A stretch of 64,000 nucleotides of DNA from Gulosibacter sp. 10. Lineage in GTDB: Bacteria; Actinomycetota; Actinomycetes; Actinomycetales; Microbacteriaceae. The DNA lies in assembly GCF_900163695.1 (NCBI RefSeq), contig NZ_FUIC01000003.1:96751-160750 (forward strand), written 5' to 3'. The notes under the pieces are model-generated. The model did no database searches. It saw nothing but the letters and a program-made list of their open reading frames with translations, and was not told the origin of the DNA. This document shows positions 43,586-52,898 of the stretch, piece by piece (positions within the stretch are counted from its first letter, which is position 1; every line of letters starts with the position of its first letter). The position numbers and the translations under genes were made by a program.

Positions 43586-43936
43586 TCAGTCGACCATATC
43601 CCGGTGCTTCTCGATGATCCGCAATTCCTCGATCACCCACTGCAATTTCTTGCCGAGTGCCGTGAGCTCCTTCACGGAATGCGGATGCAGGCCGTAATCC
43701 GGGCCGGACACGCGGTCGAGGATGGTCGTGATATGCGCCGCGGTGGGGGCGGAGAGGAGCTCTCCGGCGACGAGCGCGATCCGGTCGCGGAAGGCGTTGA
43801 AGTCCTGGGTCAGGCGCGTCGTCGTCGACGGGGTCCCGGCCTCTTCGAGGAGTGTATGGCGACCGACTCGCTCATCGATCCGCCCGGCGATTTCGGCGAG
43901 CAGGGCAATGGCTGCTTTTCGCGGTTGAACGCTCAT
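43586..43936 (-). CDS. Hypothetical helical protein of 116 residues
   Basis: I do not recognise a family. The protein (MSVQPRKAAIALLAEIAGRI...) is predicted to be all-helical, has no cysteine and no membrane segment, and is rich in Leu, Arg and Ile. AAAGGA lies 9 bases before the ATG, and codon use is ordinary for the window, so it is likely a real gene. It stands alone, separated by 104 bases from apt on the same strand, and shares the bidirectional terminator with the sugar ABC operon. Confidence 0.6.
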   Translation of the reverse strand: MSVQPRKAAIALLAEIAGRIDERVGRHTLLEEAGTPSTTTRLTQDFNAFRDRIALVAGELLSAPTAAHITTILDRVSGPDYGLHPHSVKELTALGKKLQWVIEELRIIEKHRDMVD

Positions 43937-44040
43937 TGCACGTATCCTTTCGATTATCCAGCGAGCAATGCATCAGCTTCGCATTCCTCGATCATTGCGG
44001 ATCGCGCATGGAGATTTCCTGAGGCCCGGCGAATCGATTT

Positions 44041-44565
44041 TCAGCCGATGAAGAGCGTGCGGACCGGCACCGCGTCGCCCAGCCGCACCCGACCGCCGAG
44101 CCCCTCGAGCTCCATCAGCGCGGAGACGCCGATCGGCTCGGCTCCCACCTTGCGGACCAGCTCGATCGCCGCGCCCAGGGTGCCGCCGGTCGCGAGCACG
44201 TCGTCGAGGACGAGCAGGCGCGTGCCCGGGGCGACGTCGTCGTGCATCTCGATCGCGGCCGTGCCGTATTCGAGCTCGTACGCCACGGACGCGGCCGGTC
44301 GGGGCAGCTTGCCGGCCTTGCGGATGGGCACGAGCCCGACGTCGGCGATCGCGGCGGCGGCGCCCGCGAGCAGGAACCCGCGCGCCTCCACGCCGGCGAC
44401 CGCGTCGAACCCGCCGGCGAACGGCTCGAGCATCCCCTCGACCACGGCGCGGAGATCGGCCGGGTCGGTGAGCAGCGGCATGATGTCGCGGAAGAGCACG
44501 CCGGGCTCCGGGTAGTCCGGGATCTCGACGATGTGCGACCAGGCGCGCTCGAGCTCGGGCCTCAT
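44041..44565 (-). CDS. apt: Adenine phosphoribosyltransferase
   Basis: This enzyme salvages adenine to AMP with PRPP. The 174-residue protein has FRDIMPLLTDP near 25, GVEARGFLLAGAAA near 58, and the PRPP-binding loop RLLVLDDVLATGGTLGAA near residue 117. ATG 44565 overlaps the stop of the upstream PH-domain gene by ATGA, so translation is coupled. The longer frame running into that gene is a shadow. Confidence 0.92.
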   Translation of the reverse strand: MRPELERAWSHIVEIPDYPEPGVLFRDIMPLLTDPADLRAVVEGMLEPFAGGFDAVAGVEARGFLLAGAAAAIADVGLVPIRKAGKLPRPAASVAYELEYGTAAIEMHDDVAPGTRLLVLDDVLATGGTLGAAIELVRKVGAEPIGVSALMELEGLGGRVRLGDAVPVRTLFIG

Positions 44566-45077
44566 GCGCGATCCCCGGGCTGCGAGCCGGCCTGCTGGTG
44601 GATCGAGAACAGCATCTCGGTCATGCGCACGTGCACCTGCTCGACGCGCGGGATGTCGTCGAGGCGCAGCGGCTCCTCGGCGGAGGTCTGCAGGATCAGG
44701 GTGCCGCAGCGGAAGATGCGGTCGATGAACGAGTGCTCGTACGAGACGTTCGCGATGCGGCTCAGCGGGATGTCGTGCCCGCGCTTGTTGAGGATGCCCG
44801 TGCGCGTGATGATTCGGCGGTCGGTGATCGTGAACGTCGAGCTGAGCCACTTGAGCACGGGGGAGAGCGTCGCGGGGATGAAGGCGATGACGACCACGCC
44901 CCAGACGATGTACGAGCCGATCGGCTGCGCGGCGGCGGGCATGAAGATCGTCCCGGCGATCCCGGCGGCGAGCAGCACGATCCCGATCAGCACGTGGCCG
45001 AAGATCCGCTTCCAGTGCGTGCGCATGTGGAAGACGACGTGTTCGTGCTCACCCAGAAAACGGCGCGGTAGTCCCAT
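44562..45077 (-). CDS. PH domain-containing membrane protein (DUF304/bPH2)
   Basis: This 171-residue protein has two hydrophobic helices (about residues 28-75) followed by a bacterial PH domain: LSSTFTITDRRIITRTGIL, GHDIPLSRIANVSYEHSFID, GTLILQTSAE. The family acts at the membrane, with no defined reaction. ATG 45077 is preceded by TAGGCT and seven bases with no ribosome-binding site, consistent with a leaderless mRNA. The in-frame ATG at 45158 would overlap the divergent gene. Confidence 0.8.
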   Translation of the reverse strand: MGLPRRFLGEHEHVVFHMRTHWKRIFGHVLIGIVLLAAGIAGTIFMPAAAQPIGSYIVWGVVVIAFIPATLSPVLKWLSSTFTITDRRIITRTGILNKRGHDIPLSRIANVSYEHSFIDRIFRCGTLILQTSAEEPLRLDDIPRVEQVHVRMTEMLFSIHQQAGSQPGDRA

Positions 45078-45139
45078 GCGGAACAGCCTAGCGCGGGCCC
45101 GCGCAGGAGCGCGGGGCGGTCCGCGACTAGGCTGGCGGG
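45078..45139. promoter_or_regulatory. Divergent leaderless promoters between PH-domain and Nif3-like genes
   Basis: TAGGCT occurs on the plus strand at 45128-45133, 6 bases before ATG 45140. It also occurs on the minus strand at 45090-45085, 7 bases before ATG 45077. The two boxes face outward in a 62-base gap with no Shine-Dalgarno on either side. Confidence 0.55.
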
Positions 45140-45979
45140 ATGACGACGCTGCGAGCACTGCAAACCACGATCGAAGCGCTGTACCCCGCCCGGGGCGCCG
45201 AGTCCTGGGATGCGATCGGGACGGTCTCGGGGGATCCGGAGGCGGCCGTCGGGAAGGTGCTCCTCGCGGTCGACCCCGTGGCCGCGACCGTCGACGAGGC
45301 GATCGGCTGGGGCGCCGACCTCCTGTTCACGCATCATCCGCTCCTGCTGCGGGGCGTGACCTCCGTGGCCGAGGACCGGTACAAGGGCGCGCTGCTCGCC
45401 CGGCTCATCCGCGCGGGGTGCGCGCTGCACACGGCGCACACGAACGCCGACGTCGTCGAGTCCGGCCCCACGGGGACGATCTTCGACCGGCTCGGCATCC
45501 CGGCGGGCCCCGAGCACCGGACGCCCTTCGAGCCGCTCCCGGACGCGCCCGAGCGGGGCCTCGGCCTGGTCGGCGACCTGCCCGCCCCGACGACGCTGCG
45601 CGAGTTCGCGGAGCGGGTCGCCTCGATCCTCCCGCCCACTGCGGGAGGCGTCCGCGTGGCGGGCGACCCCGAGCAGGAGGTGCGGCGGGTCGCATGCTGC
45701 TCGGGCGCGGGCGACTCCTTCCTCTCGCACCCGCTCGTCCGCTCCGCCGACGTCTACCTCACGAGCGACCTGCGCCACCACCCCGCCTCGGAGGCCCGGG
45801 AGCAGGCCCTGCTGGAGGGCGGCGGCCCCGCCCTCGTGGACACGGCCCACGCCGCCGGCGAGCACCTCTGGCTGGAGGGCGCCGCCGAGCGCATCCGCAG
45901 CGCCCACCCGGGCCTCGAGGTGCGGGTGTCGAACGCCAACACCGATCCGTGGACCTTCCTGGTGACGGAGCAGCGCTGA
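45140..45979 (+). CDS. Nif3-like dinuclear metal-centre protein
   Basis: This 279-residue protein belongs to the NIF3/GTP cyclohydrolase I type 2 family. Metal ligands are visible in LLFTHHPLLLRGV (His pair, near 64), LHTAHTNADV (His, Asp) and, in the C-terminal half, DTAHAAGEHLWLE. It has no well-established cellular role. It is followed 19 bases later by the zinc-ribbon-homologue gene, an arrangement common in actinobacteria. Confidence 0.85.
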   Translation: MTTLRALQTTIEALYPARGAESWDAIGTVSGDPEAAVGKVLLAVDPVAATVDEAIGWGADLLFTHHPLLLRGVTSVAEDRYKGALLARLIRAGCALHTAHTNADVVESGPTGTIFDRLGIPAGPEHRTPFEPLPDAPERGLGLVGDLPAPTTLREFAERVASILPPTAGGVRVAGDPEQEVRRVACCSGAGDSFLSHPLVRSADVYLTSDLRHHPASEAREQALLEGGGPALVDTAHAAGEHLWLEGAAERIRSAHPGLEVRVSNANTDPWTFLVTEQR

Positions 45980-45998
45980 GCACGAGAGAATGGACGTC

Positions 45999-46733
45999 AT
46001 GAAGGCACACCCCAAAGCACAGCTGCGCCTGCTGGAACTCGCGCAGATCGACGCGAAGCACGCGCGCCTGCAGCACCTCGCCAAGAACATGCCGGAGCAG
46101 GTCAACCTGGTGGCGATCGAGCAGGACCGCCGCCGGCGCCGGGCCGAGACCGCGGAATCGCTGGGGGCCCTCGAGGACGCGCAGTCGGAGCTCGCGACGA
46201 TCCAGTCCGATTCCGAGCTGGTCGCCGAACGGCGCGTCCGCGACGAGCAGCGGCTCCAGACCGCGACCTCCACGAAGGACATCGCGGCCCTCGAGGCGGA
46301 GCTGCAGACGATCGCCCGCCGCCAGGACGCCCTCGACGATCGGCAGCTCGAGCAGCTCGAGATCGTCGAGCGCCTCACCGCCGACTACGAGGCGAAGCGC
46401 ACCGCGATGCGGGAGATCGAGGAGACGGCGGCCGACCTCATCGAGCGCCGAGACCTCGCGCGGGAGAACCTCAAGACGGAGGCGAAGGAGCTCGCGCTCG
46501 CCCGCAAGACGCTGACCGCCGCGATCGACGCGGACCTCGTGGCGCTCTACGAGGAGCGCCGGCAGCGCAAGGGCATCGGCGCGGCCGAGCTCATCGGCAA
46601 CGTCTCCGGCGCGTCGAACGAGGTCATCGAGGCCGCCGACCTCGCCCGGATCACGAAGGCGCCGGCCGACGAGGTGCAGTTCTGCCCGGATACCGGGGCC
46701 ATCCTGGTCCGCACCGAGCGCTCGGCGGGCTAG
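45999..46733 (+). CDS. Zinc-ribbon protein homologue with lost cysteines
   Basis: This protein of about 244 residues is mostly a long antiparallel coiled coil (residues 10-180, rich in Glu, Arg and Leu) followed by a short globular end. In the family the end is a C4 zinc ribbon; here the only cysteine left is in EVQFCPDTGAILVR, and the other positions read GNVSGASNE. Zinc binding is therefore unlikely. ATG 45999 fits family N-termini; ATG 45990 is an alternative. It is directly upstream of rnpB on the same strand. Confidence 0.75.
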   Translation: MKAHPKAQLRLLELAQIDAKHARLQHLAKNMPEQVNLVAIEQDRRRRRAETAESLGALEDAQSELATIQSDSELVAERRVRDEQRLQTATSTKDIAALEAELQTIARRQDALDDRQLEQLEIVERLTADYEAKRTAMREIEETAADLIERRDLARENLKTEAKELALARKTLTAAIDADLVALYEERRQRKGIGAAELIGNVSGASNEVIEAADLARITKAPADEVQFCPDTGAILVRTERSAG

Positions 46734-46773
46734 CAGGGGTCGACGCCGGCCTGCGGCGCGGTAGACTGGATGC

Positions 46774-47122
46774 GTTGAGCGGGCCGGCCAGACGGTCGCG
46801 GGTCCACGACCCGAGGAACGTCCGGGCTCCGCAGAGCAGGATGGTGGGTAACGCCCACCCGGGGCAACCCGCGAGAAAGTGCCACAGAGAGTAGACCGCC
46901 CGCAAGGGTAAGGGTGAAAGGGTGGGGTAAGAGCCCACCGGGTGCCCGGTGACGGGCATCGCACGGTAAACCTCATCCGGAGCAAGGCCAACAGGGGATG
47001 TCGACGCTGCTCGCCGAGTCCCCGGGTGCGCTGCTGGAGCGGCGCGGCAACGCGTCGCCGAGATAGATGGCCGTCACGGCGTGTCCGTACAGAACCCGGC
47101 GTATCGGCCGACCCGCTCAACC
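46774..47122 (+). ncRNA. rnpB: RNase P RNA, class A
   Basis: This is the catalytic RNA of RNase P for tRNA 5' maturation. Conserved regions are GAGGAACGTCCGGGCTCC near 46812, ACAGAGAGTAGACCGCC, GGTAAGGGTGAAAGGGTG and the 3' AGATAGATGGCCGTC with ACAGAACCCGGCGTA. The ends GTTGAGCGGG (46774) and CCCGCTCAAC (ending 47122) pair perfectly, giving a length of about 349. A -10-like TAGACT at 46762-46767 sits seven bases upstream of the RNA start. Confidence 0.93.
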
Positions 47123-47149
47123 CCCGCAGGCCGGCCAGGCTCGGGACGA

Positions 47150-47935
47150 TCAGTCCCAGTGTTCGGCGCCGAGGAGGCCGGCGCCGATGATGCCCGCGTT
47201 GTTGCGGAGCGTCGCGGCGATCACCGGCACATCGACCTCGATGAGGTGGAGGAAGTCCTCGGCCTGCTTCGAGACGCCGCCCGAGACCACGAACTCGTCC
47301 GGGCTGAAGAGCCTGTCCAGGTGCTTGAAGTAGGGGGTGAGCCGCTCGCCCCACTCCTCGAAGCTCAGCCCCTCGCGCTCGCGCACCTTGGAGGAGGCGT
47401 AGCGCTCGTAATCGGGATGCCCGTCGAGCTCCAGGTGCCCCAGCTCGGTGTTCGGCACGAGGCGGCCGCCGTGGACGAGGGCCGATCCGATGCCGGTGCC
47501 GAGCGTGAGCACGAGCACGCTGCCGGTGTTGTCCGCGGCGGCGCCGAAGCGCACCTCGCCGTAGCCGGCGGCATCCGCGTCGTTCACGAGCGATACGGGC
47601 GTGCCGATCACCTCCGAGAAGGCGCCGCGCGCGTCGAAGCCGATCCACTCCTGATCGATGTTCGCCGCCGACTCGGAGCGGCCGTGCCGGACCACGGCCG
47701 GCATGCAGATGCCGACGGGGGCCTCGCCGTGCTGCGCGGCGACATCCTGCGCGAGGATGAGGTCGTAGACCTCCCTGACGGCCTCGCGGACCGCGTCGAT
47801 GGGTGCGCCCTGCGGCGTCTTCACCTTCTGACGCTTGCCCTCGAGCTTCCCGTGCTTGAGGTCGACCAGGCCGCCCTTGATCCCGGTTCCGCCGATGTCG
47901 ATTCCGACCGCATAACGCGCGTGCTTCTTTGCCAT
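47150..47935 (-). CDS. ppgK: Polyphosphate glucokinase
   Basis: This ROK-family kinase phosphorylates glucose with inorganic polyphosphate or ATP. The 261-residue protein has the phosphate loop GIDIGGTGIKGGLVDL, LTLGTGIGSALVHGG and TELGHLELDG, all typical of actinobacterial PpgK. The Cys-rich ROK zinc motif is absent, as in the family. TAGGCT lies 6 bases before ATG 47935 without a ribosome-binding site. It follows map by 45 bases on the same strand. With glgP it points to active intracellular glucan and glucose use. Confidence 0.9.
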   Translation of the reverse strand: MAKKHARYAVGIDIGGTGIKGGLVDLKHGKLEGKRQKVKTPQGAPIDAVREAVREVYDLILAQDVAAQHGEAPVGICMPAVVRHGRSESAANIDQEWIGFDARGAFSEVIGTPVSLVNDADAAGYGEVRFGAAADNTGSVLVLTLGTGIGSALVHGGRLVPNTELGHLELDGHPDYERYASSKVREREGLSFEEWGERLTPYFKHLDRLFSPDEFVVSGGVSKQAEDFLHLIEVDVPVIAATLRNNAGIIGAGLLGAEHWD

Positions 47936-47980
47936 GGCAGCAGCCTAGCCCCGCCCGGCCCGCCGAAGCTTCGGGATGCG

Positions 47981-48862
47981 TCAGAGCTGCGAGGGCGGCA
48001 GCGTGAGGATCTCCGGCCCCTGCTCGGTGATGAAGACGGTGTGCTCGAACTGCGCGCAGCGCGAGCCGTCGCGCGTGACCACGGTCCATCCGTCGTCCCA
48101 CTGCTCCCAGTCCTGCGAACCGGTGACGAGCATCGGCTCGACGGTGAAGATCATGCCGGGCTCGATCACGTCGGTGAAATGCGGCGCGTCGTAGTGGGGG
48201 ATGATCAGGCCCGAGTGGAAGGAGCGGCCGACCCCGTGGCCGGTGTAGTCGCGCACCGACTGATAGCCGAACCGCCCGGCGTACTTCTCGATCACGCGTC
48301 CGATGACGCTCACCTGCCGGCCCGGCCGGGCCGCCTTGATGCCGCGCATCATCGCCTCGCGGGTGCGCTCCACCAGCAGTCTCGACTCCTCGTCCACCTC
48401 GCCGACGAGATACATACGGTTCGTGTCGCCGTGCATGCCGAAGGCGTAGGCGGTCACGTCGATGTTGAGGATGTCCCCCTCCTCGAGCGCCGTGTCGTCG
48501 GGGATCCCGTGGCAGATCACCTCGTTGAGCGAGGTGCAGCTCGACTTCGGGAAGCCCCGGTAGCCGAGCGTCGACGGGTAGGCGTCGTGCGCCACGAGGA
48601 ACTCGTGCGCGTGCCGGTCGAGCTCCTCGGTGGTGACGCCGGGCCGCACGAACTGCTCGAGGTGCTCGAGCGTCGCGGCGGCGATGCGGCTCGCCTTCCG
48701 CACCCGGTCGAGCTCCTCCGGCGTGTAGAAGTCGCCGGTGCCGTCGGGCTCGTTGGGCGTCGTCCTGCCCACGTACTCCGGCCGTTCGATGTGCTGGGGA
48801 ACCGAGCGCATCGGGGTGACGGTGCCGGGGACGAGCAGGCCAGTGTCAAGGTGTTTGGGCAT
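47981..48862 (-). CDS. map: Methionine aminopeptidase type I
   Basis: This enzyme removes N-terminal methionine. The 293-residue protein has the five metal ligands in ILNIDVTAY (Asp), MHGDTNRMY (Asp), [10 protein letters not shown] (His), FTVEPML (Glu) and FEHTVFIT (Glu), plus an N-terminal extension of about 40 residues common in actinobacteria. ATG 48862 is preceded by TAGACT and seven bases (TGAGGGT), so either a leaderless mRNA or a very short GAGG site is used. The divergent gene begins 13 bases away. Confidence 0.93.
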   Translation of the reverse strand: MPKHLDTGLLVPGTVTPMRSVPQHIERPEYVGRTTPNEPDGTGDFYTPEELDRVRKASRIAAATLEHLEQFVRPGVTTEELDRHAHEFLVAHDAYPSTLGYRGFPKSSCTSLNEVICHGIPDDTALEEGDILNIDVTAYAFGMHGDTNRMYLVGEVDEESRLLVERTREAMMRGIKAARPGRQVSVIGRVIEKYAGRFGYQSVRDYTGHGVGRSFHSGLIIPHYDAPHFTDVIEPGMIFTVEPMLVTGSQDWEQWDDGWTVVTRDGSRCAQFEHTVFITEQGPEILTLPPSQL

Positions 48863-48874
48863 ACCCTCAAGTCT

Positions 48875-49066
48875 ATGACTCGAGACGCGCAACACGAATT
48901 CTGGTACAACACCCGCACCGGCGAGGTCGAGGCGGGCAAGCAGTCCGTCGCCACCGAGCTCGTCGGGCCCTTCGAGACGGAGGCCGAGGCCGCCCGCGCC
49001 CCGGAGCGGCTCGCGGAGAACGCCCGCCGGTGGGCGGAGGAGGAGGCGGCGGAAGAGGATGAATAG
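48875..49066 (+). CDS. Small SPOR-like protein
   Basis: This 63-residue protein ([18 protein letters not shown], then [17 protein letters not shown]) matches a small family of Microbacteriaceae proteins annotated as SPOR domain-containing, found next to map. The pattern of a W-Y-N-T-G turn followed by GPF-T-EA and a helix is SPOR-like but too short for a full domain. The ATG overlaps the -10 box of the map gene on the opposite strand. The C-terminus is very acidic. Confidence 0.7.
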   Translation: MTRDAQHEFWYNTRTGEVEAGKQSVATELVGPFETEAEAARAPERLAENARRWAEEEAAEEDE

Positions 49067-49108
49067 GATGCCCCCGTTCCCGGCCCCCGCCGAGCGGCGG
49101 GCGGCCGC

Positions 49109-49747
49109 ATGACCACCATCCGCGCGCACGGCACCGGCGAGTCCCACCACCGGGCCGAGCGCGCCACCGTCAGCGCCCATATCTCGGTCGCGTCGCGCGA
49201 TCGCTCGCGGAGCATCGCGGAGGCCTCCTCGCTGCACAACCGGATCGCGGAGCGCGCGCACGGGCTGCGCGAGCGCGGCGACGCCACATGGCATGCCGCG
49301 GACCCGATCAGCACCTGGACGAGGAAGACCTACGAGCAGGGCTCGAAATCCAAGGTGATCCTCGAGTACGTCACCTCGAGCCGCGTGCGCATCAAGCTCG
49401 CGAACCTCGACCTCGTCGCCTCGCTGGTCACGGAGCTGGCGGAGGCCGGCGTCCGGACGAGCGTCGACTGGGCGCTCACGGAGGCGTTCCGCCTGCAGTG
49501 CGAGCGGCGGGCGCGGAAGGCCGCGGTGGCGGAGGCGCGCGCTCGCGCGGAGGACTACGCGGATGCGCTGGGGGAGCGGATCGACCGCGTCGCGATCGTG
49601 GAGGAGCCTGCGGAAGGGGCGCCCCTCGCCGCGCAGGCGCGATTCGCCTCGGCGAACGCCGGCGGCGGCGAGGCCGAGGTGTCGATCCCCGAGATCACGG
49701 TGCGCGCCACGGTCCGCGGCGAATTCGAGACGGCGCCGGCCCGATAA
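49109..49747 (+). CDS. SIMPL domain-containing protein (DUF541)
   Basis: This 212-residue protein starts with [20 protein letters not shown], the first strand of the SIMPL fold, followed by a helical middle and ends [16 protein letters not shown], the closing strand. No signal peptide precedes it, unlike periplasmic members. The function is unknown. The start ATG 49109 has no obvious ribosome-binding site. The gene follows the small SPOR-like gene by 42 bases. Confidence 0.78.
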   Translation: MTTIRAHGTGESHHRAERATVSAHISVASRDRSRSIAEASSLHNRIAERAHGLRERGDATWHAADPISTWTRKTYEQGSKSKVILEYVTSSRVRIKLANLDLVASLVTELAEAGVRTSVDWALTEAFRLQCERRARKAAVAEARARAEDYADALGERIDRVAIVEEPAEGAPLAAQARFASANAGGGEAEVSIPEITVRATVRGEFETAPAR

Positions 49748-49769
49748 GGGCGGACGGCCGAGCCTCGAC

Positions 49770-49797
49770 GGGGCGAGGACGCATCCGTCCCCGCCCC
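49770..49797. terminator. Hairpin between convergent SIMPL and SDR genes
   Basis: GGGGCGAGGACG at 49770-49781 pairs with CGTCCCCGCCCC at 49786-49797 with one mismatch around a 4-base loop. It lies between two convergent stop codons. Confidence 0.6.
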
Positions 49798-49807
49798 GGG
49801 CCCGGGA

Positions 49808-50560
49808 TCAGACGGCCGTGTAGCCGCCGTCCACGAGGTAGTACCCGCCGGTGACGAACGAGGCGTCCTCCGAGAGCAGGAAGCGCACGACCTTCGCGAC
49901 CTCATCGGCGCGCCCGAGGCGGCCGATCGGGTGCTTGGCGACGAGCGCCTCCTTCTGCTCCGCGGGCAGCCCGTCGAGCAGCGGGGTGTCGATGTAGGCG
50001 GGGCCGACGCAGTTGACGCGCAGGCCCGCGGGGCCGTACTCCGCGGCGGCGTTCTTCGTGAGGCCGACGACGGCGTGCTTCGCGGCCGTGTACGCGCCGT
50101 TGCCGAGCGCGGCGACGGCGCCGTGGATGGAGGCCATGTTGACGATGGCGCTCTCGCCCGCGCCGGCCTCGAGCATCGCCGGGATCTGGTAGCGCATGCC
50201 GTAGAGCACGCCGTTGAGGTTGATGTCGATGACGCGATCCCAGTCTTCGATCTCGACCTCGCCGGCGGGGGCCTGCTTGCCCGCGATGCCGGCGTTGTTC
50301 ACGCCGTAGTGCAGCGCGCCGTAGGTCTCCACGGCGAAGGCGACGGCCTTCTCGTTGTCCTCGGCGGAGGCGCTGTTCGCCTCGAATCCGACCGCCTGCC
50401 CGCCGGCCGCCTCGATCTCCGAGGCGACGCGCTTCGCGCCCTCGAGGTTGATGTCGGCGACGACGATCCTCACGCCCTGCGCCGCGAGCTCCTTGGCGAC
50501 GGCCTCGCCGATGCCCGAACCGCCGCCGGTGACGAGCGCGACCTTGTCCTGGAATGCCAT
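49808..50560 (-). CDS. Short-chain dehydrogenase/reductase
   Basis: This 250-residue classical SDR has the cofactor loop ALVTGGGSGIGEAVAKEL, ADIN selecting NAD, NNAGIAGKQ, the catalytic Ser in VNMASIHG and Tyr/Lys in GAYTAAKHAVVG. The C-terminus SFVTGGYYLVDGGYTAV is family-typical. The substrate is unknown; it resembles 3-oxoacyl-ACP reductase and glucose dehydrogenase-like enzymes. It is monocistronic. Confidence 0.88.
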   Translation of the reverse strand: MAFQDKVALVTGGGSGIGEAVAKELAAQGVRIVVADINLEGAKRVASEIEAAGGQAVGFEANSASAEDNEKAVAFAVETYGALHYGVNNAGIAGKQAPAGEVEIEDWDRVIDINLNGVLYGMRYQIPAMLEAGAGESAIVNMASIHGAVAALGNGAYTAAKHAVVGLTKNAAAEYGPAGLRVNCVGPAYIDTPLLDGLPAEQKEALVAKHPIGRLGRADEVAKVVRFLLSEDASFVTGGYYLVDGGYTAV

Positions 50561-50657
50561 GGTGTGCGTCCTTTCTGCAGACTCGGGCGCGCCGTCCGGC
50601 GCGCCCGAGTCCCAGTATGGCTCTCCAAGCGTCGGATTCCCTTGGCGGTGGGAGGGG

Positions 50658-51491
50658 CTACTCGGCAGGGGGAGCGTTGTCGTAGGACTCGGCCTCCGAG
50701 GGGAAGGCGCCCGAGCGGATGTCGTCGGCGTACTGCTCGACCGCGCCGCGCAGTACGCCGGCGAGATCCGCGTACCGGCGGACGAACTTGGGGGTCCGCC
50801 CCTCGCCGTAGCCGAACGCATCCGTCCAGACCACGAGCTGCCCGTCGCAGTGGGGCCCGGCGCCCACGCTGATCGTGGGGATGCTCAGCGCCTCGGTGAC
50901 CCGCGCGGCCGCGTCGGCCGGGACCATCTCGAGGACTACCGCGAAGGCGCCGGCCCGCTCGACGGCCCTGGCGTCGGCGAGCAGCTGCGCCTCGGCGTCC
51001 CCGCGGCCCTGGATGACGTGTCCGCCCAGGCCGTGCTCGGACTGCGGGGTGTACCCGATGTGCGCGAGCACCGGGATGCCCGATGCGGTGATGCGCGTGA
51101 TCTGCGACTCGACCCGCTCGCCGCCCTCGAGCTTGACGGCGTGGACGTCGGCCTCCTTCATGAAGCGGACGGCGGTGCTCAGCGCCTGCTCGTCCGAGGT
51201 CTCGTAGCTGCCGAAGGGGAGGTCCGCGACGACGAAGGCGCGCTCCACGGCGCGGGCGACGGCCCGCGACATCGTGATGAGCTCGTCGGTCGTGATCGGC
51301 AGCGTGGTCTCGTAGCCGAGCACGACGTTCGCCGCCGAATCGCCCACCAGCAGCAGATCGATGCCCGCCTGATCGAAGATGCGTGCGGCCGGCGCGTCGT
51401 ACGCCGTGAGGGCGGTGATCTTGTGCCCGGCCGCCTTGGCCCGTGCGAAGTGGCGCGTGCGCACTCGCCTTACTACTGGTTGCTCAGTCAT
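50658..51491 (-). CDS. panB: 3-methyl-2-oxobutanoate hydroxymethyltransferase
   Basis: This enzyme makes ketopantoate from alpha-ketoisovalerate and methylenetetrahydrofolate for pantothenate/CoA synthesis. The 277-residue barrel has [16 protein letters not shown], the magnesium ligands in [11 protein letters not shown] and [10 protein letters not shown], Lys in HAVKLEGG and the catalytic Glu in [12 protein letters not shown] 51491 is preferred: TAGAAT ends 7 bases before it (leaderless type). The upstream in-frame ATGs at 51500 and 51530 overlap this promoter. It is divergent from glnA2. Confidence 0.93.
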   Translation of the reverse strand: MTEQPVVRRVRTRHFARAKAAGHKITALTAYDAPAARIFDQAGIDLLLVGDSAANVVLGYETTLPITTDELITMSRAVARAVERAFVVADLPFGSYETSDEQALSTAVRFMKEADVHAVKLEGGERVESQITRITASGIPVLAHIGYTPQSEHGLGGHVIQGRGDAEAQLLADARAVERAGAFAVVLEMVPADAAARVTEALSIPTISVGAGPHCDGQLVVWTDAFGYGEGRTPKFVRRYADLAGVLRGAVEQYADDIRSGAFPSEAESYDNAPPAE

Positions 51492-51561
51492 AGGGGCCAT
51501 TCTATGGATGCCCACCGGTAGCCTGGTCACGTATGACGGCGAGGGCGCATCAGGAGGGCCG

Positions 51562-52887
51562 ATGAGCAGACAACAGGATTACGTGCTGCAGCAGATCAGC
51601 GACCGGGGCATCAAGTTCATCCGGCTGTGGTTCACGGACGTGCTCGGGCGGCTCAAGTCCATCGCCCTCGCGCCCGCGGAGGTCGAGGGCGCCTTCGCCG
51701 AGGGCGTCGGCTTCGACGGGTCCTCGATCGAGGGCCTCACCCGGCGCTCGGAGGCGGACATGCTCCTCCACCCGGACCCCTCGACCTTCCAGGTGCTGCC
51801 GTGGCACGCCGACGACGAGACGGCGCGGATGTTCTGCAACATCACGACCCCCGACGGGCAGCCCGCGGCGGCCGACCCTCGCCAGGTGCTGCGGCGCACG
51901 CTCGAGCGGGCGAAAGACCTGGGGTTCACGTTCTACATCCACCCCGAGATCGAGTTCTACCTGCTCAGATCGCGCACGCCGGGCCCCGGCGGGCTCGAGC
52001 CGGTGGACAACGGCGGCTACTTCGACCACGTGGCCGGCGACGTGGTCGACCTGTTCCGGCGCCGCTCCGTGAAGCTCCTCGAGGACCTCGACATCTCGGT
52101 CGAGTTCACGCATCACGAGGCGGGGCCGGGGCAGAACGAGATCGACCTCCGCTACGCCGACGCGCTCGCCATGGCCGACAACGTCGTCACCTTCCGCACG
52201 GTGATCGACGAGGCCGCGTCCGAGCAGGACATCTACGCCACCTTCATGCCGAAGCCCGTCTGGAAATGGCCGGGCTCGGGCATGCACACGCACATGTCGC
52301 TCTTCGAGGGCGAGACCAACGTGTTCCACGAGGCCGGGGCCAAGCACCAGCTCTCGCGCACGGGGCGCCAGTTCATCGCCGGCCTGCTGCACCACGCCCG
52401 CGAGATCACGGCGATCACGTGCCAGCACGTGAACTCGTACCGCCGGCTGTGGGGCGGCGACGAGGCGCCCAGCTACGTGTGCTGGGGGCACAACAACTCC
52501 TCGGCACTCGTCCGCGTGCCCACGTACAAGCCGCACAAGAGCCGATCCGCCCGGGTGGAGTACCGGGGGATCGACTCCTCCGCGAACCCGTATCTCGCCT
52601 ACGCCGTGCTGCTCGAGGCCGGGCTGCGCGGCATCCGCCACGGCTACGAGATCCCGGACGAGATCGAGGGCGACCTGCGCGACCTCTCGGCGCGCGAGCG
52701 CAAGGTGCTCGGCTACGAGAACCTGCCGATGAACCTCGACGGCGCGCTCGAGCTGCTCGAGGAGTCGGAGCTCGTCGCCGAGACGCTGGGAGAGCAGATG
52801 TTCCAGCACTTCCTCAGCAACAAGCACGACGAGTGGCTCGGATACCGCTCGCAGGTCACGGAGTTCGAGCTCCGCCGCACCCTGTAG
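51562..52887 (+). CDS. Glutamine synthetase GlnA2-type
   Basis: This 441-residue type I glutamine synthetase-fold enzyme has [40 protein letters not shown] and [17 protein letters not shown]. The adenylylation site NLYDLPPEE of GlnA1 is replaced by GYENLPMNL, so it is probably not regulated by GlnE. Known GlnA2-like enzymes have weak glutamine synthetase activity or act on polyamines. CAGGAGGG precedes ATG 51562. It is followed 11 bases later by glnE in one transcript. Confidence 0.85.
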   Translation: MSRQQDYVLQQISDRGIKFIRLWFTDVLGRLKSIALAPAEVEGAFAEGVGFDGSSIEGLTRRSEADMLLHPDPSTFQVLPWHADDETARMFCNITTPDGQPAAADPRQVLRRTLERAKDLGFTFYIHPEIEFYLLRSRTPGPGGLEPVDNGGYFDHVAGDVVDLFRRRSVKLLEDLDISVEFTHHEAGPGQNEIDLRYADALAMADNVVTFRTVIDEAASEQDIYATFMPKPVWKWPGSGMHTHMSLFEGETNVFHEAGAKHQLSRTGRQFIAGLLHHAREITAITCQHVNSYRRLWGGDEAPSYVCWGHNNSSALVRVPTYKPHKSRSARVEYRGIDSSANPYLAYAVLLEAGLRGIRHGYEIPDEIEGDLRDLSARERKVLGYENLPMNLDGALELLEESELVAETLGEQMFQHFLSNKHDEWLGYRSQVTEFELRRTL

Positions 52888-52898
52888 GCGGAGGCGAC

